Source of the DNA: Prevotellaceae bacterium UBA7017
GTDB taxonomy: Bacteria; Bacteroidota; Bacteroidia; Bacteroidales; Bacteroidaceae
Direction: 5' to 3'
Assembly: GCA_002449535.1 (NCBI GenBank)
Contig: DJWZ01000040.1
Location: 1 to 7,657, forward strand
DNA: 7,657 nt
Shown: positions 1 to 6,407 of the stretch, piece by piece
Numbering within the stretch: position 1 is the first letter of the stretch
Layout: every line of letters starts with the position of its first letter
Notes under the pieces: generated by a model
Seen by the model: the letters and a program-made list of their open reading frames with translations, nothing else
Databases searched by the model: none
What the model was told of the DNA's origin: nothing
Program-made: the position numbers and the translations under genes

Positions 1-239
1 TTGTCATGAAGGCGTGCCGCCAAGGATGGACGCACAAAGAATACACACAACATGGATGCCAAAGCCCAGAACAGCACCTGCAGCCATAGAGGTGCTCCGC
101 ACAAATCGAATATCATTGACACCAATGCTCCAATAGCAAAACATATAAAATAGAGGTCACCGCTATTGAGCTCTATGATAAGGCAGACAATACTGACGAC
201 AATCCATGCCAGCCACAAATTATCGAATACCAGTTCCAT
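1..239 (-). CDS. NfeD-family membrane protein, N-terminal part (cut by window edge)
   Basis: The minus strand reads from an ATG at 239 to the window edge without a stop, giving 79 codons of a longer gene. An in-frame TAA at 252-254, only four codons upstream, makes this the only plausible start. The piece is almost entirely hydrophobic. A first membrane helix covers about residues 8-24 (WLAWIVVSIVCLIIEL), a second about 29-46 and a third about 51-69, ending in a VRPSL turn. This pattern (helix ending in IIEL, glycine-containing second helix, third helix ending in RP) is that of short NfeD proteins, in which a small soluble OB-fold domain follows; that part would lie outside the window. Family knowledge: NfeD proteins sit in the membrane and often pair with SPFH (stomatin/flotillin) proteins encoded next door. 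The gene overlaps the 3' end of mlaF by 20 bases, so the two are probably translationally coupled. The family call rests on pattern recognition from the membrane part alone. Confidence 0.75.
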   Translation of the reverse strand, partial: MELVFDNLWLAWIVVSIVCLIIELNSGDLYFICFAIGALVSMIFDLCGAPLWLQVLFWALASMLCVFFVRPSLAARLHD

Positions 240-990
240 TTTGGATATCTTTTACTTTCTTAAATAATTCAGATGCAAAGACAAGCTCATTAAGGTCCTT
301 GTTCGTTGAGGTCATCACCTGCGTCTTATCCCCCTCCCACTCTTTCTTTCCGCGACATATAAAGATGATATTCTCACCAATGCCGAGCACGGAATTCATA
401 TCGTGAGTATTGATGATTGTCGTAATATTATACTCCACGGTGATGTCATGCAACAATTCGTCAATCACCAATGATGTCTGTGGGTCAAGACCAGAGTTTG
501 GTTCGTCGCAGAAAAGGTATTTCGGATTCAAGGCAATGGCACGTGCTATAGCCACACGTTTCTGCATGCCGCCTGATATCTCTGCAGGATATTTCTTACC
601 GGCATCAGAGAGATTTACCCTGTCAAGACACTCCTGGGCACGCCTCTTGCGGTCACGCAAGGTCATATTAGAGAACATGTCAAGGGGAAACATTACATTA
701 TCGCGAACCGTCAGCGAATCGAACAATGCAGCCGACTGGAAAAGCATACCCATTTCCCGACGTATATGAGCCTTATCATGCTTATTCATCGACACGAAGT
801 CACGACCGTCATAGAGTATCTCACCTTTTGTAGGAGTAAAAAGACCTACCAAATTCTTCACCAATACTGTCTTTCCCGAACCCGACTTACCGATAATAAG
901 GTTTGTCTTGCCATTTTCAAAAACGGCATTGATGTCTATCAGAACATCCTTGTCTTCAAAAGACTTATATAAATGCTTTACTTCTATCAT
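220..990 (-). CDS. mlaF: MlaF-type ABC transporter ATP-binding protein
   Basis: This 256-residue protein is a complete ABC ATPase of normal length. It would hydrolyse ATP on the cytoplasmic face of the inner membrane and drive the MlaE permease in phospholipid transport between the membranes. Visible motifs: Walker A GKSGSGKT (34-41), Q-loop Gln85 in MLFQSAALFDSLTV, ABC signature SGGMQKR (139-145), Walker B YLFCDEP (158-164, with Asp162 and catalytic Glu163), D-loop SGLD (166-169) and switch His196 in NTHDM. The ISGGMQKR signature and the SAALFDSLTVRDNV stretch are typical of the MlaF/Ttg2A branch rather than of amino-acid or drug ABC ATPases. Its ATG overlaps the mlaE stop in an ATGA arrangement (987-990), and its 3' end overlaps the NfeD gene. 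No separate promoter was seen, so it should be expressed from the mlaE promoter. All catalytic residues are intact. The family is certain; the exact substrate and direction of transport are inferred. Confidence 0.95.
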   Translation of the reverse strand: MIEVKHLYKSFEDKDVLIDINAVFENGKTNLIIGKSGSGKTVLVKNLVGLFTPTKGEILYDGRDFVSMNKHDKAHIRREMGMLFQSAALFDSLTVRDNVMFPLDMFSNMTLRDRKRRAQECLDRVNLSDAGKKYPAEISGGMQKRVAIARAIALNPKYLFCDEPNSGLDPQTSLVIDELLHDITVEYNITTIINTHDMNSVLGIGENIIFICRGKKEWEGDKTQVMTSTNKDLNELVFASELFKKVKDIQNGTGIR

Positions 991-1733
991 GATAACAACT
1001 GTGTAAGAAAGACATCAGCAAAAAGAATTAATACACTTGATGACACAACAGCTGATGTAGATGCCTTACCGACCTCCACGGAACCGCCCTCCACGGTATA
1101 GCCACAGAAGGATGACACGCTGGCAATAATAAATGCAAATACAATACTCTTGATTATAGACATCCAGACAAACCAAGAGTTGAAAGAATGTTGCAAGCCA
1201 AGAGTCAAATCATCGGGAGTAAGGATTTGTCCGATATATGCTGTCGCATAAGCACCTACGATGCCCATTACATCTGCAAATATCACCAGTGCCGGCATCA
1301 GGGTCATAAGCCCTAATATCTTGGGGGCTATTAGATAGTTGGCGCTATTGACACCCATTATGTCAAGAGCATCAATCTGCTGCGTTACACGCATGGTACC
1401 AAGTTCCGACGCAATATTGGAGCCCACCTTACCAGCAAGGATAAGGCACATGATAGAACTTGAGAACTCCAACAACATAATCTCACGAGTAGTGTATCCG
1501 CTGACCCAACGAGGCATCCAGGGGGACTGGATGTTCAGTTTCATCTGAATACAGATAACGGCACCAATAAAGAACGATATCAGGAGTACGATGCCGATAG
1601 AGTCAACACCCAAAGATGCCATTTCCTTTACATACTGCTTTCCGAACATTCGCATACGGTCAGGAATAGCAATAGCTCGCCACATCAGGACGAGATAGTT
1701 TCCGAAGGTTTGTAAGTAATTAATTAAAAACAT
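987..1733 (-). CDS. mlaE: MlaE-family ABC transporter permease
   Basis: The 248-residue integral membrane protein is the permease partner of the adjacent MlaF ATPase in the inner-membrane phospholipid transporter. Its N-terminus MFLINYLQTFGNYL and amphipathic start are typical of the family. The core motif GKVGSNIASELGTM with TQQIDAL (about 101-123, Glu110) is the conserved cytoplasmic coupling segment of MlaE proteins. Hydrophobic stretches lie at about 44-64, 88-101, 132-165, 192-210 and 228-246. The same frame stays open up to an ATG at 2003, but I place the start at 1733. The 90 extra residues are Lys/Phe-rich translations of T-tracts and would run across both promoters, while 248 residues is the usual family length. 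The stop overlaps the mlaF start by four bases. A Bacteroidetes-type promoter lies about 20 bases upstream, leaving a very short leader without a clear Shine-Dalgarno sequence. Confidence 0.93.
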   Translation of the reverse strand: MFLINYLQTFGNYLVLMWRAIAIPDRMRMFGKQYVKEMASLGVDSIGIVLLISFFIGAVICIQMKLNIQSPWMPRWVSGYTTREIMLLEFSSSIMCLILAGKVGSNIASELGTMRVTQQIDALDIMGVNSANYLIAPKILGLMTLMPALVIFADVMGIVGAYATAYIGQILTPDDLTLGLQHSFNSWFVWMSIIKSIVFAFIIASVSSFCGYTVEGGSVEVGKASTSAVVSSSVLILFADVFLTQLLS

Positions 1734-1754
1734 AGTAAATATACACTTGCGATG

Positions 1755-1786
1755 CAAAGGTACGATTAAGTTATGAGAATAGCAAA
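1755..1786 (-). promoter_or_regulatory. Predicted sigma-ABfr-type promoter of the mlaE-mlaF-nfeD operon
   Basis: Read on the minus strand, TACCTTTG (1762 down to 1755) matches the Bacteroidetes -7 consensus TAnnTTTG at every fixed position. TTTG (1786 down to 1783) supplies the -33 box, with 20 bases between the two. Transcription should begin near 1746-1749, only about 13-16 bases before the mlaE ATG. The motif is seen directly; its activity is inferred from the consensus. Confidence 0.8.
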
Positions 1787-1956
1787 AAAAAAGCAGAAAA
1801 ATAACTTTTTTTTGTTTTTCAAATAGCACCATTGCTTGGCAAGATTTTTTTTCACTTGAAAATGTTCTAAAAAAGACAAAAGTTTTCTTTTCACTTGTTT
1901 TTTTACGTATTTTCTCGTCCCTTTTACGTTGTTGAAGGTACTGACATTCGAAAAAT

Positions 1957-1991
1957 CCAAGAAAAAATTTAAAAAATCTTTTTTTTCTTGG
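1957..1991. repeat. 11-bp inverted repeat with A/T-rich loop upstream of guaB
   Basis: CCAAGAAAAAA (1957-1967) and TTTTTTCTTGG (1981-1991) are perfect complements around a 13-base A/T-rich loop. The right arm covers the proposed -33 box of the guaB promoter (CTTG, 1987-1990). It lies upstream of both predicted transcripts, so it is not a terminator for any gene in the window. It could be a DNA-level feature such as a protein site or bent A-tract, or simply a by-product of the A/T-runs. Confidence 0.6.
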
Positions 1992-2018
1992 TTTTTTGCC
2001 CACTTAATCGTACCTTTG
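1987..2018 (+). promoter_or_regulatory. Predicted sigma-ABfr-type promoter of the guaB operon
   Basis: TACCTTTG at 2011-2018 matches the -7 consensus TAnnTTTG perfectly. The best -33 candidate at the right distance is CTTG at 1987-1990, 20 bases upstream, one mismatch from TTTG. An exact TTTG at 1995-1998 is too close, at 12 bases. Transcription should start near 2024-2026, giving a leader of about 25 bases. The same 20-base spacing occurs in the divergent mlaE promoter. Confidence 0.78.
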
Positions 2019-2033
2019 CGCGCAAATTAAGAT

Positions 2034-2041
2034 AGAAAGGA
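2034..2041 (+). promoter_or_regulatory. guaB: Ribosome binding site of guaB
   Basis: AGAAAGGA lies directly before the guaB start, with AAGGA at 2037-2041 and a 7-base spacer to the ATG at 2049. It is the clearest Shine-Dalgarno-like sequence in the window and supports the ATG chosen. The following genes of the operon show little or none. Confidence 0.65.
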
Positions 2042-2048
2042 AATAATT

Positions 2049-3527
2049 ATGGCATCATTTATCGAAGACAAAGTTGTTATGGAAGGTATAACCTTCGACG
2101 ACGTATTGCTTATACCAGCTTATTCAGAAGTGCTTCCCCGCGATGTATCACTTAGTACACAGTTCTCACGCAATATCAGCCTGAAGATACCTTTCGTTAC
2201 AGCAGCAATGGACACTGTAACAGAGGCTCCAATGGCTATCGCTATTGCCCGTGAAGGTGGCATCGGTGTTATCCACAAGAATATGAGCATCGAGGAACAG
2301 GCTCGTCAGGTGGCAATAGTAAAACGTGCCGAGAATGGTATGATATATGATCCTATTACCATCAGGACAGGCAAGACGGTAAGGGACGCCCTCGACCTTA
2401 TGGCAGAATACCATATCGGCGGTATTCCCGTAGTTGACGAAGAGAACAAGCTGGTGGGTATTGTCACCAATCGTGACTTGCGTTTCCAAAGCGACGGCAG
2501 CCGTCTGATTGACGAGGTTATGACATCCGAGAATCTTGTTGTAACACACCAGCAGGTTGACCTTGAGGATGCTTCAAAGATACTCTTGGAACACAAGATT
2601 GAGAAACTTCCTGTTGTAGATAGCAATAACAAGTTGCTCGGACTTATCACTTACAAGGATATAACAAAGGCTGCCGACAAGCCAATGGCATGTAAGGATT
2701 CAAAAGGTCGCCTGCGTGTTGCTGCCGGTGTTGGCGTTACTGCTGACACGTTCCAGAGAATGGAAGCCCTTGTAAAGGCTGGTGTTGATGCTATCATCAT
2801 AGACACAGCACACGGACATTCTGCTGGTGTCATAGAAAAAGTGCGTGAAGCAAAGGCTGCTTTCTCTGATGTAGATATTGTTGTTGGCAACATTGCCACA
2901 GGCGAGGCTGCCAAGATGCTTGTAGAAGCAGGTGCTGACGCTGTAAAAGTAGGTATTGGTCCTGGCTCTATATGCACCACACGTGTCGTTGCCGGTGTCG
3001 GTGTGCCACAGCTCTCTGCCGTATATGATGTTGCCTCTGCACTTGAGGGAACTGGAGTACCTCTGATTGCTGACGGAGGTCTGCGTTACTCAGGAGACGT
3101 AGTAAAGGCTTTGGCTGCTGGTGGACATTCTGTTATGATTGGCTCTCTCGTGGCTGGTACAGAAGAAGCTCCTGGCGAGACAATTCTTTACAATGGTCGT
3201 AAGTTTAAGGCTTATCGCGGCATGGGTTCTCTGGAGGCTATGGAGAAAGGTTCTGCCGACAGATATTTCCAGAGTGGTGTGAAAGAGGCAAAGAAACTGG
3301 TACCAGAAGGTATTGCCGGTCGTGTGCCATACAAAGGAACCGTTCAGGAAGTTATCTACCAACTTGTAGGCGGTTTGCGTGCCGGTATGGGATATTGTGG
3401 TGCAAAAGACATAGAAAATCTGCACAATGCGAAATTCACCCGCATCACAAATGCAGGAATGTTGGAGAGCCATCCACATGAGGTAATTATCACATCTGAA
3501 GCTCCTAACTATTCAAAACCGCAGTAA
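2049..3527 (+). CDS. guaB: Inosine-5'-monophosphate dehydrogenase
   Basis: This 492-residue cytoplasmic enzyme oxidises IMP to XMP with NAD+, the committed step of guanine nucleotide synthesis. The catalytic (beta/alpha)8 barrel is split in the usual way by two CBS domains: barrel start (about 1-95, with TFDDVLLIPAYSEVLPRDV), CBS1 (about 101-147) and CBS2 (about 158-206), then the rest of the barrel. The active-site loop GPGSICTTR carries catalytic Cys309. Phosphate- and IMP-binding segments are ADGGLRYSGD (341-350) and YRGMGS (389-394). The mobile flap carries the Arg405-Tyr406 dyad in SADRYFQ, followed by GRVPYKG (424-430). Length and all key residues are normal, and the CBS pair is intact, so allosteric control by purine nucleotides is possible. 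The gene has its own promoter and ribosome site and appears to be first in an operon with envelope chaperone genes. There is no room for a riboswitch in its short leader. Confidence 0.98.
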   Translation: MASFIEDKVVMEGITFDDVLLIPAYSEVLPRDVSLSTQFSRNISLKIPFVTAAMDTVTEAPMAIAIAREGGIGVIHKNMSIEEQARQVAIVKRAENGMIYDPITIRTGKTVRDALDLMAEYHIGGIPVVDEENKLVGIVTNRDLRFQSDGSRLIDEVMTSENLVVTHQQVDLEDASKILLEHKIEKLPVVDSNNKLLGLITYKDITKAADKPMACKDSKGRLRVAAGVGVTADTFQRMEALVKAGVDAIIIDTAHGHSAGVIEKVREAKAAFSDVDIVVGNIATGEAAKMLVEAGADAVKVGIGPGSICTTRVVAGVGVPQLSAVYDVASALEGTGVPLIADGGLRYSGDVVKALAAGGHSVMIGSLVAGTEEAPGETILYNGRKFKAYRGMGSLEAMEKGSADRYFQSGVKEAKKLVPEGIAGRVPYKGTVQEVIYQLVGGLRAGMGYCGAKDIENLHNAKFTRITNAGMLESHPHEVIITSEAPNYSKPQ

Positions 3528-3536
3528 AACTACATC

Positions 3537-4958
3537 ATGAGAAAATCAATCGCCAGTCACCTCATGTTGCTTTTGATGTTGCCAATAACATCATACGCAC
3601 AAGCAGATGACCCAATAGTAATGACTGTTGCAGGAAAGCCTGTCACAAAGTCCGAATTCATATATTCATATAATAAGAATAACGGAGATGATGTTATTGA
3701 CAAGAAGACTGTAAAGGAATATGCAGAACTTTTTGCCAACTACAAGCGTAAGGTGCAGGCAGCCTTGGATGCCAGTTTGGACACGTTGTCTTCATACAAC
3801 AAAGAGTTCAGGCAATATCGCGACCAGCAAGTGCTCCCTACCCTCATCAATGACAATGATGTAGAACAGGAGGCACGGAACATATATCAGCGCACCAAGG
3901 ACAACATCGGTCCAAGCGGACTTGTCAACGTAAGCCATATATTGTTTTTGATTGGTCAGAATCCAAGCGACTCACTGAAATCTGCAAAGGAGGCATTAGC
4001 CGACTCTGTATATTACGCCCTGAAGAAAGGTGCCGATTTTAGTACCTTGGCAAAGGCTAAGAGCGATGACAGGGGTAGCGCACAACGTGGCGGAGTTGTA
4101 GGATGGATAAGCAAAGGTCAGACACTGCCAGCATTCGAGGAAGCAGTTTTCTCCATGCAGGATGGCGAAATCAGCAAGCCTGTCCTTACGGAAGCCGGCT
4201 ATCATATTATAAAGGTGACAGGCCACAAGCAGTTAGAGCCTTTTGACACTCTGAAAAAAGATATATACAACTTCATTGAGAGACGTCACATCCGCGAGTC
4301 ATTGGCACAGGCACGCCTGAAGGCAATCTCTGCCTCAAAGGGTATCACTACCGAGCAGGTGATGGATATGCGTTCGGATTCCTTGGCAAGCATAAACCAA
4401 GACATGAAATATCTCATACAAGAATATCATGACGGCTTGCTGCTTTATGAGGTAAGCAACCGCGACGTATGGGAGAAGGCTGCCAATGACGAGGCAGGAC
4501 TTCTGGAGTTCTATAACAAGCACAAGTCAAACTACAAGTGGGACGCTCCACGCTTCAAGGGCATTGCATACTATACCCGCGACGAGAAGGATATCGATGC
4601 CGTCAAGAAAAGCGTAAAGAAACAGAGCTTCGACAAATGGGTTGAGATTCTTCGCACTACCTTCAATAACGACTCCATTCTCCGCATCCGTGTAGAGAAG
4701 GGTATCTTCAAAGAGGGCGACAACAAGATTGTTGACAAGGAGATATTCAAGAACAAAGATGCCAAGATACGTCCGATGAAGGACTTCCCTTATACTGCCA
4801 CCTTCGGAAAAGTTATTAAGAAGCCAGAAGAGATGGCAGATGTGCGGGCACTTGTTACCGCCGACTATCAGGAGTTTAAGGAGCAGGAATGGCTCGAAGA
4901 ACTGAAGAAACGTTATCCTGTCGTAATTAACGAAGATGTTCTGAACACGATAAAATAA
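3537..4958 (+). CDS. Periplasmic parvulin-type (PpiC) peptidyl-prolyl isomerase
   Basis: This 473-residue exported protein has a signal peptide (basic MRKS, then LMLLLMLPITSYA, likely cleaved after Ala21). A SurA/PpiC-like helical region follows at about 24-125. One clear parvulin domain covers about 128-230, with the NVSHILF strand (His134), GGVVGW (185-190), the AFEEAVFSM helix and GYHIIKV (221-227, His223). Both active-site histidines are present, so prolyl isomerase activity is plausible. The C-terminal half (about 235-470) is not a recognisable active parvulin, but the stretch from LLEFYNKHKSNY to about 420 resembles the spacing of a degenerate second domain. It probably helps fold or escort outer-membrane proteins in the periplasm. 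It begins 9 bases after guaB with no clear Shine-Dalgarno sequence and ends 1 base before the SurA-like gene, so the three should be co-transcribed. The PpiC family call is firm; client proteins are unknown. Confidence 0.93.
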   Translation: MRKSIASHLMLLLMLPITSYAQADDPIVMTVAGKPVTKSEFIYSYNKNNGDDVIDKKTVKEYAELFANYKRKVQAALDASLDTLSSYNKEFRQYRDQQVLPTLINDNDVEQEARNIYQRTKDNIGPSGLVNVSHILFLIGQNPSDSLKSAKEALADSVYYALKKGADFSTLAKAKSDDRGSAQRGGVVGWISKGQTLPAFEEAVFSMQDGEISKPVLTEAGYHIIKVTGHKQLEPFDTLKKDIYNFIERRHIRESLAQARLKAISASKGITTEQVMDMRSDSLASINQDMKYLIQEYHDGLLLYEVSNRDVWEKAANDEAGLLEFYNKHKSNYKWDAPRFKGIAYYTRDEKDIDAVKKSVKKQSFDKWVEILRTTFNNDSILRIRVEKGIFKEGDNKIVDKEIFKNKDAKIRPMKDFPYTATFGKVIKKPEEMADVRALVTADYQEFKEQEWLEELKKRYPVVINEDVLNTIK

Positions 4959-4959
4959 T

Positions 4960-6381
4960 ATGAACAGACAACTCTTTTTATCTTTATTGCTTTGCCTGTG
5001 TTCTCTGACTGCATTTGCTCAGGACAATGACAGCACTATTGTAGATTCTATTGCAGATTCTGTTAAGACTGCCAAGCCCGAAATCGCCAATCCTCATTAT
5101 ATTGACGAGGTAGTATGGATTGTTGGCGACGAGGCTATCTTGCGTTCCGACATCGAGATAGCTCGCATGCAGGCAGAGCAGGAAGGCATCAAGTGGGACG
5201 GTGACCCTGATTGCCGCATACCGGAATCTATTGCAGTACAGAAGCTCTTTATCAACCAAGCAGCATTAGACAGTATCGATGTTACAGAATCTGAGATATC
5301 CCAAGCCATTGACCAGCAGATAAATGGCTGGATACAGATGATTGGTTCCAAAGAGAAATTAGAGGAGTATCGTAAGCAGAGCATCACGAAGATGAAGCAG
5401 GAGTTGCATGACGAATTCAAGAATCGTGAACTAGCTCAACGCATGAAGCAGAAGCTTGTGGAGAATGTCACAATACGCCCTACTGACGTGCGTGAATATT
5501 TCCAAACAGTTCCAGAAGACAGCCTGCCTTTTGTTCCCACGACAGTTGAGGTTCAGATAATCACCAACCAGCCAAGGGTTCCACAAGAGGAAATCAACAA
5601 GGTTAAAAACGAGTTGCGTAACTATACCGACCGTGTTCAAAGCGGCGAAGTATCATTTGCTACCCTTGCACGTCTCTATTCTGAAGACCCAGGCAGTGCA
5701 CGCGATGGTGGTGAGATGGACTACGTCGGACGTGGAATGTTGGACCCTGCTTTTGCCCAGGCAGCCTTCAACCTGACAGACCCAAATAAGATTTCAAAAA
5801 TCGTGGAGTCAGAATTCGGCTACCATATCATTCAGCTCATAGACCGTCGAGGTGACAAGATAAAATGTCGCCATATTCTCAGAAAGCCGGTGGTTCCCCA
5901 AAAGTCAATCGACGAGACAATGCTGCGCATGGACTCTATTGCTACAGACCTTCGTGCCAACAAATTCACATTCGAAGATGGCGCTACAGTCATCTCTGAT
6001 GACAAAGACACCAAAAACAACAAGGGCTTGATGGCAAACGTCACAGAAGAAGGACGCACATCACGTTTCCAGATGAAGGAACTGCCTACAGAGGTAGCCC
6101 GTGCCGTTGCAAACCTGAAGGTAGGAGAAATCTCTGCCCCATTCACTATGACCAACTCACGTGGCAAGACAGTATGTGCCATCGTAAAACTGAAAGCCAG
6201 GAACGAAGGACATAGAGCAACCATAACAGAAGACTTCCAGCTGATGAGCCATATCGTACTCGAGAAGGAGCAGGCAAAAGTACTGAAGAAATGGGTTCAG
6301 GACAAGATAAAGAATACATACGTTCGTATTGACGAGCGTTATAAAGGCTGCGACTTTGAATACGAAGGTTGGATTAGGTAA
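4960..6381 (+). CDS. surA: SurA-like periplasmic chaperone with two parvulin domains
   Basis: This 473-residue exported protein has a signal peptide LFLSLLLCLCSLTAFA, probably cleaved before Gln21, and an acidic/serine-rich linker (21-40). A SurA N-terminal chaperone region follows (about 46-175: IDEVVWIVGDEAILRSDIE, then helices up to NRELAQRMKQKLVENV). Parvulin 1 covers about 193-296 (VEVQIIT, YSEDPGSARDGGEMDYVGRG, GYHIIQL) and parvulin 2 about 299-412 (KCRHILRKP). The C-terminal helix and tail end in FEYEGWIR. Parvulin 1 has Gln199 where the first active-site histidine would be but keeps His289. Parvulin 2 keeps His305 but lacks both the GGxxGW loop and the terminal histidine. The chaperone role in delivering beta-barrel proteins to the BAM machinery is family knowledge and does not need isomerase activity. 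The start lies 1 base after the preceding stop, and the OstA-like gene follows after 26 bases. SurA orthology is inferred from architecture and position. Confidence 0.92.
   Translation: MNRQLFLSLLLCLCSLTAFAQDNDSTIVDSIADSVKTAKPEIANPHYIDEVVWIVGDEAILRSDIEIARMQAEQEGIKWDGDPDCRIPESIAVQKLFINQAALDSIDVTESEISQAIDQQINGWIQMIGSKEKLEEYRKQSITKMKQELHDEFKNRELAQRMKQKLVENVTIRPTDVREYFQTVPEDSLPFVPTTVEVQIITNQPRVPQEEINKVKNELRNYTDRVQSGEVSFATLARLYSEDPGSARDGGEMDYVGRGMLDPAFAQAAFNLTDPNKISKIVESEFGYHIIQLIDRRGDKIKCRHILRKPVVPQKSIDETMLRMDSIATDLRANKFTFEDGATVISDDKDTKNNKGLMANVTEEGRTSRFQMKELPTEVARAVANLKVGEISAPFTMTNSRGKTVCAIVKLKARNEGHRATITEDFQLMSHIVLEKEQAKVLKKWVQDKIKNTYVRIDERYKGCDFEYEGWIR
5038..5061 (+). repeat. 12-base tandem duplication inside the SurA-like gene
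   Basis: ATTGTAGATTCT (5038-5049) is followed directly by ATTGCAGATTCT (5050-5061), matching at 11 of 12 bases. It keeps frame and encodes I-V-D-S/I-A-D-S in the linker just after the signal peptide. It is probably a small slippage duplication in a region with little structural constraint. Confidence 0.7.
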
Positions 6382-6407
6382 GCCAAAATCCCAAGAGAAA
6401 CATTTAG

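Larger units (their letters stand above)
1754..2019. repeat. Inverted pair of identical 18-base promoter blocks
   Basis: ACTTAATCGTACCTTTGC occurs on the plus strand at 2002-2019, and its exact reverse complement GCAAAGGTACGATTAAGT at 1754-1771. Each copy contains the -7 box of one of the two divergent promoters, so mlaE and guaB share the sequence from about -17 to just past the -7 box. Only six of the eighteen positions are fixed by the TAnnTTTG consensus. The block may reflect shared regulation, a duplicated promoter or a strongly preferred extended promoter sequence. Confidence 0.9.
1734..2048. other. Divergent intergenic region with AT-rich centre
   Basis: This 315-base gap separates the divergent mlaE and guaB genes. 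It holds one promoter for each direction near its two ends and a centre rich in T-runs on the plus strand; a hand count of 1781-2000 gives 59 G/C in 220 bases, about 27%. I see no convincing gene here: the open frames that cross it encode only Lys/Phe/Leu-rich low-complexity peptides. The A/T-tracts could act as UP-like or bent DNA for either promoter, but this is inference. A 10-base direct repeat TTTTCACTTG occurs at 1849-1858 and 1888-1897. No riboswitch fits, because the predicted guaB leader is only about 25 bases long. Confidence 0.8.

Noticed and set aside
410..769. 119-codon frame antisense to mlaF
   Set aside because: It lies opposite the fully conserved ATPase motifs and has no recognisable features of its own.
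1766..1960. 64-codon minus-strand frame in the intergenic region
   Set aside because: Composition is dominated by Lys, Phe and Leu as expected from A/T-runs, no family resemblance, no ribosome site, and its 3' end runs over the mlaE -33 box and most of its promoter spacer.
1957..1991. Rho-independent terminator (stem plus T-run)
   Set aside because: No gene ends nearby on either strand; the stem is mostly A-T with only CCAAG/CTTGG, and it lies upstream of both divergent promoters.
987..2003. Longer 338-residue reading of mlaE starting at 2003
   Set aside because: The extra 90 residues are Lys/Phe-rich low complexity from T-tracts, would span both predicted promoters, and exceed the usual family length; the ATG at 1733 fits the family N-terminus and the promoter position.
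2019..2048. Purine or guanine riboswitch in the guaB leader
   Set aside because: The predicted leader is only about 25 bases, too short for a purine aptamer, and no aptamer-like stem pattern was seen further upstream.
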